Source of the DNA: Methylococcaceae bacterium | GTDB lineage: Bacteria > Pseudomonadota > Gammaproteobacteria > Methylococcales > Methylomonadaceae | Direction: 5' to 3' | Length of the DNA stretch: 5,651 bases | NCBI GenBank assembly: GCA_013140465.1 | Contig: JABFST010000171.1 | Coordinates: 1 to 5,651, forward strand | Shown: positions 1 to 5,651 of the stretch, in pieces | Layout: the number at the start of each line of letters is the position of its first letter | Position numbering within the stretch: the stretch's first letter is position 1 | The notes under the pieces: generated by a model | Told to the model about the DNA's origin: nothing | The model's input: only the letters and a program-made list of their open reading frames with translations | Database searches by the model: none | Position numbers and translations under genes: made by a program

Positions 1-1194
1 TACTGAATCCGAACCGTCTTTCAGCACATGCGGTGTCCAGACTGTATCAGGAGCTTTGTAAAACTCAGTCAGCGGTGTGCCGGCAGGGACGTAATCATTC
101 AGTTGTTTGTTATCAAGACCGCCGCCAGCGAGTTTTTCGGTGCTGAATTTTTTGGCGTTGGTTAAGCGTGCCGCCAAGCTATACACCGCGTTCATTGTGC
201 GTGGGTTGTTGATGTAGTCGGTAGATACTAAAGAGGTATCCAATGCGCCCGGACGCGAAGTGCCGAACAATTGGTACGGGAAGCTGGTTTTGTCGGCATC
301 CCAAGTAAAAATGCGGTCTATCCAGAAATATTGCGCACCCGGGTTGGAATTGAGGTTTTCCCATTTGGGGTTTTCAGGATCCAAAGGCGGATTGGTGGGG
401 TTAGGCCCGACATGGCAAAAGCCGCAAGACATACCAACGCGGTAAGGGCGGACTAGGTTTTTGTTGTTGTAATAGCTGGGGTCGGTGTAATAGCGTTCAG
501 GATCCCAGGCTTTTTGGGCTTTTTCATCAAAATCGGGGTTAGGGAACAAACGCACCCCGACGATACCTGTCGCATAGCCGTAGAAAGAGCCTACAGGGAT
601 GTTTTTGCCGCGTGCGCCAATTTTAACGCCGGGATATTTTTTTTCGTTTTCAAACGGATCGGCAGGGCAGTCGCTAGAGCGCACGTCCAGCCACAAACCA
701 TAACGGTCTTCACGGCCTTTAGTGGGCTTGGAAAAACAAGGTTCATTGACTAGCCCCAAATAATTCCAGCGGTTGCTACGGCTAAATTTTAGGATAGGGT
801 GGTTAGACAAGGTTTTTAAAAAATCCAGGTTGCCCCGGCTTTCGTAACCTAATTTATTCCAGAAACGGTCATTACCCGCCGTCCAGACTATCCAGTTGTT
901 GCGGCCTATGGCAGCGGCCTTGACTGCCGCTTCAGGGGTAATGCCAGGTACGAACGGAGCTAGGGTTTTGGCGACGGCCTCGGGGTTTTTAGTTATGCCA
1001 TAATCCATATCCTTAAAATAATCTTCGTCGGCGCCCGGCATACTGTCGGCGGTGCGGCCCACACATTTTGCCTCGTCTAACACATTACCCGCGCCCTTGC
1101 CACAAGGGGAGGCTTTTAAAAAGGCCATGCTGGCGTTGCTGTAGCTTAATAGCCCCGCGAGTGCGAGTATTAATGCGGATTGGTTAATATTCAT
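1..1194 (-). CDS. Exported c-type cytochrome, N-terminal 398 residues (3' end off window)
   Basis: The frame is open from the ATG at 1194 to the left edge, so the C-terminus is missing. An in-frame TAG lies two codons upstream (1198-1200), so no earlier start is possible. AGGGGG at 1202-1207, seven bases before the ATG, is a good ribosome binding site. Residues 1-24 form a signal peptide (hydrophobic ALILALAGLL core, likely cleavage after Ala24), so the protein should be exported to the periplasm or beyond. One haem c attachment motif, CGFCH, is at 257-261, followed by a proline-rich stretch (PNPTNPP) and then SNPGAQYFW. Other segments that look family-conserved are WTAGNDRFW (104-112) and NEPCF (150-154). 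A single CxxCH this deep in a long protein would fit a di-haem oxidase/peroxidase-like cytochrome (MauG or RoxA style) with a second haem in the missing part, but that is inference. Haem attachment is well supported; the substrate and exact family are not recognised. Confidence 0.85.
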   Translation of the reverse strand, partial: MNINQSALILALAGLLSYSNASMAFLKASPCGKGAGNVLDEAKCVGRTADSMPGADEDYFKDMDYGITKNPEAVAKTLAPFVPGITPEAAVKAAAIGRNNWIVWTAGNDRFWNKLGYESRGNLDFLKTLSNHPILKFSRSNRWNYLGLVNEPCFSKPTKGREDRYGLWLDVRSSDCPADPFENEKKYPGVKIGARGKNIPVGSFYGYATGIVGVRLFPNPDFDEKAQKAWDPERYYTDPSYYNNKNLVRPYRVGMSCGFCHVGPNPTNPPLDPENPKWENLNSNPGAQYFWIDRIFTWDADKTSFPYQLFGTSRPGALDTSLVSTDYINNPRTMNAVYSLAARLTNAKKFSTEKLAGGGLDNKQLNDYVPAGTPLTEFYKAPDTVWTPHVLKDGSDSV

Positions 1195-1264
1195 TGGCTA
1201 GCCCCCTAATGCTGTAGTCCGCTGTTGCCAGCGTGTGTGCGATAACTGGTGATGTAAAGTTCAT
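1184..1264 (-). CDS. Possible 26-residue leader peptide overlapping the cytochrome start
   Basis: A short frame starts at the ATG at 1262-1264 and ends with TAA at 1184-1186. It has a textbook ribosome binding site, AGGAG at 1273-1277, eight bases before the ATG, stronger than that of many real genes. It runs through the cytochrome's own binding site and ends 11 bases inside the cytochrome gene, in another frame. That geometry suits translational coupling: ribosomes finishing the leader would open or re-initiate at the cytochrome start. The predicted peptide begins MNFTSPVIAHTLA; it has no run of one amino acid that would suggest classical attenuation, and no recognisable domain. It could also be a chance frame after a relic binding site. 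Confidence 0.4.
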   Translation of the reverse strand: MNFTSPVIAHTLATADYSIRGLANEY

Positions 1265-1618
1265 GTGGTTGACTCCTAAAAATTAACAATGATAGAAATA
1301 TCGACCGCTTAAGATATGCCGAGTGTAATGTCGCCGCGCCTCCTGAGATGGATTACAAAAACAATAGTAAGTATGGCTGCCCGTTGCCGCGATTTACTGA
1401 TTTCCTACCTAGGCACTCAGACTTGTGGTCGAGGCTTGATTGTACAAAAATAAATTTGCATAGCAAGCGAACTAATACCCTGAATTTTAAAAATGAGGGG
1501 TAATACGGCGCGGTGGGATTTAGGGGTAGCCTGAAGCCAAGCAATGACACAGTATTCCGTTTGCTGTCCTGAATCCAGTGCTATAGATTGGCTGGTGGTA
1601 ATTGGGAGTTATAGGGGA
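1265..1618. other. Intergenic stretch with no recognisable gene
   Basis: About 354 bases lie between the leader frame and the small membrane-protein gene. Open frames here, including a 65-codon one on the minus strand (1353-1550), have unconvincing composition and no good start context. The stretch should contain the promoter for the cytochrome on the minus strand, but I see no pair of -35/-10 boxes good enough to name. An AGGAGG at 1339-1344 (minus strand) has no start codon at usable distance. No strong hairpin with a T-run, tRNA or repeat was seen. Confidence 0.5.
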
Positions 1619-1882
1619 TTAGCGTTGCTGTCGCCAGCGGAAATAGGTTTTGCCGTCATCACATTGCCAGCTTAGGCGTTGCGTGCCAGTTGGGCTGGTC
1701 AGCAACACGCAATGGTGTTCTTCCTTGAATTGCGCCCAGTTGCCGTCATCAACATTAACGCTGAAATACAAGCTGGAAAGCTTGCCGAGGATGATCGCAA
1801 GCACGAGCATCAGCAGCAGGTCGCGGGGTTTTTGGCGGATAAAATGCTTGGCTTTGGTTAAAGAAAGTAGGGGGGAGTTCAT
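1619..1882 (-). CDS. Small membrane-anchored protein of unknown function (87 aa)
   Basis: I do not recognise the family. With the ATG at 1880-1882 the product is 87 residues: a basic N-terminus (KAKHFIRQKPR, 10-20), one hydrophobic segment (about 21-40, with LLLMLVLAIILG), then a roughly 45-residue soluble tail. The tail is rich in Trp and charged residues and has two cysteines, Cys58 (HHC) and Cys74 (WQCDDGK), that could pair. The positive-inside rule puts the tail in the periplasm. A GTG 13 codons upstream (1919-1921), with AGGTG about eight bases before it, is an alternative start giving 100 residues. I prefer the ATG because it puts the basic/hydrophobic anchor at the N-terminus, although its binding site (AGG, eight bases upstream) is modest. 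Frames on the opposite strand here lack any comparable protein-like pattern. It is probably a real gene; its role is unknown. Confidence 0.6.
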   Translation of the reverse strand: MNSPLLSLTKAKHFIRQKPRDLLLMLVLAIILGKLSSLYFSVNVDDGNWAQFKEEHHCVLLTSPTGTQRLSWQCDDGKTYFRWRQQR

Positions 1883-2006
1883 GGGTTTACCTAGGAGCAA
1901 AGGGTTAATAACAGCACGCACAAATGCGGCACCTGCACATTATTCGCGGCCTGTAGGCGGTATGTCCCATTTCCCAGATAGGCGTTGAATAGACTTGGTT
2001 GCAGCT

Positions 2007-2034
2007 AAGATAAGCCTTTATTTTTATTTGTAAA
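2007..2034 (-). promoter_or_regulatory. Possible sigma70 promoter for the small membrane protein
   Basis: On the minus strand TTTACA (2029-2034) is separated by 16 bases from TATCTT (2007-2012), in an A/T-rich block. The boxes match the consensus at five and four of six positions. It points at the small membrane-protein gene and would leave a leader of roughly 120 bases. This is an eye-read match only. Confidence 0.3.
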
Positions 2035-2061
2035 CAGGCAAAATACAGGCGATAGCGGGGC

Positions 2062-2081
2062 TTAAGCCTGAACGGGCTTAA
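2062..2081 (-). terminator. Inverted repeat over the epmB stop codon, weak terminator candidate
   Basis: TTAAGCC (2062-2068) and GGCTTAA (2075-2081) are perfect inverted copies around a six-base loop. The right arm includes the epmB stop codon (2078-2080). On the minus strand the hairpin is followed by GCCCC, not a T-run, so it is not a classical intrinsic terminator. It may instead pause polymerase or protect the mRNA 3' end. Confidence 0.25.
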
Positions 2082-3097
2082 ATGCTGACCTTAGACTGTG
2101 CGCCCGCCAGCTCTTTGACTAATTTAGGCACTAAATAACCGGGTAATCGGGTTTGTACTTGCGCCAGCAGTGCCAGTGCTTGGTGTTCAGGCACATCAAA
2201 ATGGCCTGTGCCTGTGGCCTTGTCCAGCAAATGCAAGTAATACGGGATAATGCCTATGCTAAACAGCTGTTCGCTTAAGTCGCATAAGCTGTCGGCATCG
2301 TCATTAACGCCTTGCAGCAACACCGATTGGTTGAACAAGGTCATGCCGCTGGCTTTTAGGCGTAGGCACGCGGCTTGCACGCGTGGACTGAGTTCGCGGG
2401 CGTGGTTGCAATGCACGACCATCACTGTTTGTTTGCCGGTTGCGCTTAAGGTGTTGATAAGGTCGTCGGTGATGCGCGCGGGCAATACGATAGGCAGCCG
2501 TGTGTGGATACGGATGCGTGCCAATTGCGGCAGTTGGGCCAATTGTTGCAACAATGTGGCTAAGCGGGCATCGCTGAGCAACAAGGGATCGCCGCCGCTT
2601 AAGATGATTTCGCTGATCTCGGGGTGGGTTTTAAGGTATTCGAGGGCGGCGGTTTCTTGTTGTTTGCCCAGTTGCAAGTCGGCGTAAGGAAAGTTGCGCC
2701 TAAAGCAATAGCGGCAGTTGATGGCACAGCTGCCGGTGTTGATTAACAGTGCGCGACCCTGATATTTGTGCAAAACGCCAATTTGTTTGGCGGCGGGTAA
2801 GTCGCCAACCGGGTCGTTGCTATAGCCAGGATAGACATTGAGTTCGTCACTAATCGGTAACACTTGCCGTAATAAAGGGTCGTACGGGTTGCCTTTTTCC
2901 ATGCTCGCGGCAAAGCTTAACGGAACGCGTAAGGGAAAGTTTTCACAGGCGGCGGTAGACACGGGTAAGTCATTGACTGACAACTGGAGATAGGTGCACA
3001 AATCGGGCAGGGCGGTGAAGGCTGCGGCAAGCTGGTGCTGCCAGTTTTGGGCAAGGTGCAGGGTTTCGTTAAGGTGTTCTGGCATGAAAGTCGTCAT
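2078..3097 (-). CDS. epmB: EF-P-specific lysine 2,3-aminomutase EpmB
   Basis: This 339-residue protein is a radical SAM, PLP-dependent enzyme that isomerises L-alpha-lysine to (R)-beta-lysine, the donor for modifying elongation factor P. The family signature is clear: CAINCRYCFRR with the 4Fe-4S ligands Cys124, Cys128 and Cys131; MEKGNPYDPLLRQVLP (66-81); SGGDP (167-171); RIHTRLPIV (196-204); and GYLVPKL near the C-terminus (320-326). Lys336 aligns with E. coli Lys332, the expected PLP-binding lysine. Length matches E. coli EpmB (342) and is far shorter than catabolic lysine 2,3-aminomutases, which carry an extra C-terminal region. A TAA lies directly before the ATG at 3095-3097, so translation starts there or at Met5. 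Neither has a binding site at normal spacing; the nearest, GGAGG at 3120-3124, is 22 bases away. The gene diverges from efp-epmA, supporting the EF-P role over lysine catabolism. Confidence 0.96.
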   Translation of the reverse strand: MTTFMPEHLNETLHLAQNWQHQLAAAFTALPDLCTYLQLSVNDLPVSTAACENFPLRVPLSFAASMEKGNPYDPLLRQVLPISDELNVYPGYSNDPVGDLPAAKQIGVLHKYQGRALLINTGSCAINCRYCFRRNFPYADLQLGKQQETAALEYLKTHPEISEIILSGGDPLLLSDARLATLLQQLAQLPQLARIRIHTRLPIVLPARITDDLINTLSATGKQTVMVVHCNHARELSPRVQAACLRLKASGMTLFNQSVLLQGVNDDADSLCDLSEQLFSIGIIPYYLHLLDKATGTGHFDVPEHQALALLAQVQTRLPGYLVPKLVKELAGAQSKVSI

Positions 3098-3106
3098 TTA
3101 AAGTTT

Positions 3107-3116
3107 CTATCGATAG
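3107..3116. promoter_or_regulatory. Ten-base perfect palindrome in the epmB leader
   Basis: CTATCGATAG reads the same on both strands. It lies between the palindromic -10-like box and the epmB start, in the expected epmB 5' leader and just upstream of the efp -10. It could be a dimeric-protein binding site acting on both genes, but a single ten-base palindrome can occur by chance and no regulator is identified. Confidence 0.25.
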
Positions 3117-3124
3117 TTGCCTCC

Positions 3125-3132
3125 ATTATAAT
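3125..3132. promoter_or_regulatory. Palindromic -10 box shared by the divergent efp and epmB promoters
   Basis: ATTATAAT is self-complementary, so it contains a perfect TATAAT on the plus strand (3127-3132, towards efp) and on the minus strand (3125-3130, towards epmB). Rightward transcription would start near 3139, about 30 bases before the efp ATG; leftward near 3118, about 20 bases before the epmB ATG. Both leaders are plausible. The -35 regions are poor on both sides: TTTCTA at 3104-3109 for efp, and ATGACA (plus-strand 3152-3157) too far away for epmB. One strand may carry the only active promoter. Confidence 0.5.
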
Positions 3133-3170
3133 GCTTAAGTTTTACATTGTTTGTCATCTTGAGGGTAAAA

Positions 3171-3740
3171 ATGGCCATATACAGTACCAATGAATTTAAA
3201 GCCGGGTTAAAAGTCATGCTAGATAATGACCCTTGCGCAATTATCGAAAACGAGTTTGTTAAGCCGGGTAAAGGCCAAGCCTTTAATCGGGTAAAAATTA
3301 GAAACCTTAAGACGGGGCGCGTTATCGAACGCACCTTTAAGTCAGGCGAATCGCTGGAAGGTGCGGATGTGGTCGATGTCACTATGCAATATTTGTACAA
3401 CGACGGCGAATTTAGGCATTTTATGGTGCCGGATACGTTTGAACAGTACCAATGCGACGGCAAAACCGTAGGCGAAGCCAGCAAATGGCTGAAAGACCAA
3501 GATCCGTGCATCGTCACCTTATGGAACGATGCGCCTTTAGCCGTCACCCCCGCTAATTTTGTCGAGCTGGCGATTATAGAAACCGATCCGGGTGTGCGTG
3601 GCGACACCTCTGGTGGTGGCGGCAAACCTGCCATATTAGAAACCAGTGCCGTCGTGCGTGTGCCCTTGTTCGTGCAACAAGGCGAAGTGATTAAGGTGGA
3701 TACGCGCACTGGCGAGTATATTTCCCGCGTTAAAGACTAG
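3171..3740 (+). CDS. efp: Translation elongation factor P (EF-P)
   Basis: EF-P binds between the P and E sites of stalled ribosomes and promotes peptide bond formation at consecutive prolines. The product is 189 residues (E. coli 188) and matches E. coli EF-P throughout. An N-terminal KOW-like domain carries [10 protein letters not shown] with Lys34, the beta-lysylated residue that reaches the peptidyl-transferase centre. Two OB-fold domains follow, including [30 protein letters not shown], and the ending [26 protein letters not shown]. The start is the ATG at 3171, not the upstream in-frame ATG at 3147: it has GAGGG at 3161-3165, and [14 protein letters not shown] matches the family N-terminus. 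The stop TAG overlaps the epmA GTG by one base, making efp-epmA an operon. Lys34 in a PGKGQ context, with epmA and epmB adjacent, strongly implies beta-lysylation rather than rhamnosylation or no modification. Confidence 0.98.
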   Translation: MAIYSTNEFKAGLKVMLDNDPCAIIENEFVKPGKGQAFNRVKIRNLKTGRVIERTFKSGESLEGADVVDVTMQYLYNDGEFRHFMVPDTFEQYQCDGKTVGEASKWLKDQDPCIVTLWNDAPLAVTPANFVELAIIETDPGVRGDTSGGGGKPAILETSAVVRVPLFVQQGEVIKVDTRTGEYISRVKD

Positions 3741-4723
3741 TGCCTACACACTGGCAGCCCAGTTGCCCCGTGGAGCAGATGCGTCGCCGGGCACGATTGC
3801 TGCAAACCATCCGGCAGTATTTTCTGGTCAGGGAGGTGCTGGAGGTGGAAACGCCTTTGCTCAGCCATTGTGGCGGCACCGATCCGCAGTTGGATTTTTT
3901 TACCACTCACCATAATGCCCCCCCCTTACAGCAAACGCTGTACTTGCAAACTTCACCCGAGTTTGCGATGAAACGCTTGCTGGCGGCGGGTAGCGGCTCT
4001 ATCTACCAAATCACCAAAGCGTTTAGAAACGGCGAGTCCGGTCGTTTCCATAACCCCGAGTTTACCTTATTGGAATGGTATCGGGTCGGTTTTAACCTAA
4101 GCCAGTTAATGGACGACATTGCCGACTTGATAGCCGCTATTTTTGCCGATAGCCAGCCGCCCTTATGCGCTACGCAACGGATGAGCTATCAGGCGGTTTT
4201 TGCCCAATACACCGGGCTGGACGCCTTGGTGTTTGATGCCCCTGCGTACCGCAACTATGCCATCCATAACGGCTTGCCCGAAGCGGTCGCCTTGTGTGCG
4301 GCAGACCACAACTTGTGGTTGGATTTTTTATTTAGCCACCAAGTGCAGCCGCACTTAGGGCTTAATGCCTTGTGCATGGTGTATGGCTATCCGGCGTGCC
4401 AATCTTCGCTGGCGCGGATTAATGCCGACAACCCCTTGGTCACGGATAGGGTAGAAATTTTTATCAACGGCATCGAATTGGGTAACGGGTATTTTGAACT
4501 CACCGATGCTGACGAACAAAATCGCCGTTTTGACCAAGAACTTGCGCTTAGGGTGCAACTAAACCGCCCTATCACGGTCAAGGATACGCGGCTAGTTGCC
4601 GCACTTCAGGCGGGCTTGCCGACTTGTTCAGGCATGGCGATAGGTTTGGACCGTTTGCTAATGTTGTTGTCCGCCAGCACTAGCATAGACGGTGTGCTTA
4701 ATTTCCCACTACACAGGGCTTAA
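3740..4723 (+). CDS. epmA: EF-P-(R)-beta-lysine ligase EpmA (PoxA/GenX/YjeA)
   Basis: A paralogue of class II lysyl-tRNA synthetase that activates (R)-beta-lysine with ATP and transfers it to Lys34 of EF-P instead of to tRNA. At 327 residues (E. coli 325) it has only the catalytic domain; the N-terminal tRNA anticodon-binding domain of LysRS is absent, as is normal for EpmA. Motif 1 is around VLEVETPLLS (33-42), motif 2 is FRNGESGRFHNPEFTLLEWYR region (95-115, Arg96), and motif 3 is GMAIGLDRLLML (298-309, Arg305). Ser72 (TSPEF) and Ala300 align with E. coli Ser76 and Ala298, positions linked to preferring beta- over alpha-lysine. The start is GTG at 3740, sharing its G with the efp TAG stop, so translation is probably coupled. 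The N-terminus HWQPSCPVEQMRRRARLLQTIR resembles E. coli SWQPSASIPNLLKRA. TAA ends the gene at 4721-4723. Confidence 0.96.
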   Translation: MPTHWQPSCPVEQMRRRARLLQTIRQYFLVREVLEVETPLLSHCGGTDPQLDFFTTHHNAPPLQQTLYLQTSPEFAMKRLLAAGSGSIYQITKAFRNGESGRFHNPEFTLLEWYRVGFNLSQLMDDIADLIAAIFADSQPPLCATQRMSYQAVFAQYTGLDALVFDAPAYRNYAIHNGLPEAVALCAADHNLWLDFLFSHQVQPHLGLNALCMVYGYPACQSSLARINADNPLVTDRVEIFINGIELGNGYFELTDADEQNRRFDQELALRVQLNRPITVKDTRLVAALQAGLPTCSGMAIGLDRLLMLLSASTSIDGVLNFPLHRA

Positions 4724-4742
4724 GCGGGATCAATATTTACTG

Positions 4743-4751
4743 TGTTATAAT
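4743..4751 (+). promoter_or_regulatory. Extended -10 promoter for bamA
   Basis: TGTTATAAT is a perfect extended -10 element (TGn followed by TATAAT, with TATAAT at 4746-4751). No good -35 is seen 17 bases upstream, which extended -10 promoters do not need. Transcription would start near 4758, giving a bamA leader of about 44 bases. The element lies after the epmA stop, so bamA can probably be transcribed on its own as well as by read-through. Confidence 0.5.
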
Positions 4752-4801
4752 TGCGCCAGTTTCAACTGTTTAGCCCCGATGTTTTTATTTTAGCCGCCTA
4801 C

Positions 4802-5651
4802 ATGAATTCAAAAAAAATTTCTTGCCTGTTATTGCTGGGTCTCTTGTTGTCAAATGGCGTTAAGGCTGATGGGGAGTTTGTGGTTAAGGACATACAAGTC
4901 AAGGGCTTGCAACGCATCTCTTTAGGCACGGTGTTTAATTATCTGCCCGTCAATGTGGGCGAAAGGTTTTCCTTAGAGAATGTCTCGCCGGCCATTAAAG
5001 CCTTGTTTAAGACAGGGTTTTTCAAGGATGTATCGATTGAACGGGAAGGTTCAACCCTGATTATCAATGTTGTTGAGCGCCCCTCTATTGCAAAAATTAT
5101 TTTTGAAGGCAATAAAGACTTAAGCAAAGATGACTTGACAAAAGCGTTAGACAAAATCGGCCTGTCAGAAGGCAAAATTTTCGATCGCCAAGTGTTGGAT
5201 AAGGTCGAGCAAGAGCTGACCCGCCAATACTTAAGCCACGGCAAATATGGCCTAAAAATCAAGACTGATGTCTCTAAGCTCACGCGCAACCGTGTCGGTA
5301 TCCATATTAATATCTCCGAAGGCCGCGTCACCAAAATTAAACAAATCAATATCGTCGGCAATAATGCCTTTCCCGACAAAACCCTGTTAGGTAATTTTGA
5401 ATTAAGCACGTCTAACTTATTGTCGTTTTATACTAAAAACGACCAATATTCCAAACAAAAACTGTCCGCCGATTTAGAAACCCTGCGTTCTTACTATTTG
5501 GACCGTGGCTATATCAATTTTTCTGTTGAATCCACCCAAGTGGCGATTACCCCCGACAAAAAAGACATCTATGTCACCGTTAACGTTAAGGAGGGTGACA
5601 TATACAAACTGTCTAAAGTCAAATTGGCGGGTATTTTGGTTGTGGCCCCTG
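4802..5651 (+). CDS. bamA: Outer membrane protein assembly factor BamA, N-terminal part (3' end off window)
   Basis: BamA is the central subunit of the complex that folds beta-barrel proteins into the outer membrane. The frame runs from the ATG at 4802 to the window edge (283 codons plus one base); the family is usually about 750-800 residues, so the rest of POTRA4, POTRA5 and the 16-strand barrel lie beyond it. Residues 1-22 are a Sec signal peptide (CLLLLGLLL core, likely cleavage after VKA). POTRA1 begins with FVVKDIQVKGLQR (26-38), POTRA2 spans about 94-174, and POTRA3 about 177-265, containing QINIVGNNAF and the highly conserved LETLRSYYLDRGY (225-237). POTRA4 begins near 268. These match E. 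coli BamA better than TamA or other Omp85 proteins. No clear Shine-Dalgarno precedes the ATG, but the signal peptide starting there supports the choice. The upstream neighbour is epmA rather than the usual rseP. Confidence 0.93.
   Translation, partial: MNSKKISCLLLLGLLLSNGVKADGEFVVKDIQVKGLQRISLGTVFNYLPVNVGERFSLENVSPAIKALFKTGFFKDVSIEREGSTLIINVVERPSIAKIIFEGNKDLSKDDLTKALDKIGLSEGKIFDRQVLDKVEQELTRQYLSHGKYGLKIKTDVSKLTRNRVGIHINISEGRVTKIKQINIVGNNAFPDKTLLGNFELSTSNLLSFYTKNDQYSKQKLSADLETLRSYYLDRGYINFSVESTQVAITPDKKDIYVTVNVKEGDIYKLSKVKLAGILVVAP

Noticed and set aside
1353..1550. 65-codon minus-strand frame in the intergenic stretch
   Set aside because: No ribosome binding site, no family resemblance and unconvincing composition; it may be chance.
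1405..1898. TACCTAGG repeated at about 1407 and 1889
   Set aside because: Two copies of an eight-base string without further similarity around them; no evidence of a repeat element.
1650..1988. 112-codon open frame on the plus strand
   Set aside because: It overlaps the small membrane-protein gene antisense; its translation has no hydrophobic or domain-like pattern, while the minus-strand frame shows a clear anchor plus tail.
2078..3097. Catabolic lysine 2,3-aminomutase (KamA) instead of EpmB
   Set aside because: The protein is about 340 residues with the short EpmB-type C-terminus and lies beside efp and epmA; catabolic enzymes are longer and found with lysine-fermentation genes.
3147..3170. 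Upstream in-frame ATG adding eight residues to EF-P
   Set aside because: The added MFVILRVK has no counterpart in EF-P proteins and no binding site, whereas the ATG at 3171 has GAGGG at good spacing and the family N-terminus.
3107..3709. 200-codon open frame on the minus strand across efp
   Set aside because: It is antisense to efp, which matches E. coli EF-P throughout; the long antisense frame follows from efp codon use.
3740..4723. Truncated lysyl-tRNA synthetase
   Set aside because: Length, N-terminus and Ser72/Ala300 match EpmA, and all three class II motifs are intact; lack of the anticodon-binding domain is normal for this family.
4939..5409. 156-codon open frame on the minus strand inside bamA
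   Set aside because: It is antisense to clearly conserved BamA POTRA domains and has a Ser/Leu/Ile-rich composition typical of an antisense shadow.

Overview
The window looks like ordinary gammaproteobacterial chromosome. Elongation factor P, EpmA and BamA all read as close relatives of their E. coli counterparts, and base composition is moderate. An aerobic, cytochrome-rich bacterium such as a methanotroph or relative (Methylococcales-like) is my guess from the style of the proteins; nothing in the window proves it.

There are two transcription blocks pointing away from each other around position 3100-3170. The leftward block (minus strand) holds epmB (2078-3097), a small predicted membrane-anchored protein of unknown function (1619-1882), and the first 398 codons of an exported c-type cytochrome (1-1194, continuing beyond the left edge). 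The cytochrome is preceded by a 26-codon reading frame with its own good ribosome binding site, which overlaps the cytochrome start. The rightward block (plus strand) holds efp (3171-3740), epmA (3740-4723, overlapping efp by one base) and the first 283 codons of bamA (4802 to the right edge), which has its own likely promoter.

The best-supported biology is a compact locus for elongation factor P and its beta-lysylation. EpmB turns L-alpha-lysine into (R)-beta-lysine, EpmA activates that amino acid and attaches it to the conserved Lys34 of EF-P, and modified EF-P relieves ribosome stalling at proline-rich stretches. The three genes sit next to each other, with epmB divergent from efp-epmA and an exactly palindromic -10-like sequence in the 73-base gap. 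The hydroxylase EpmC is not in the window. BamA is the outer-membrane beta-barrel insertase; only its signal peptide and first three POTRA domains plus the start of the fourth are present.

I found no mobile element, CRISPR array, tRNA, rRNA or convincing new system. The less ordinary parts are the leftward accessory segment (unrecognised cytochrome family, overlapping leader frame, orphan small membrane protein, and about 350 bases with no visible gene) and the regulatory layout of the divergent gap.
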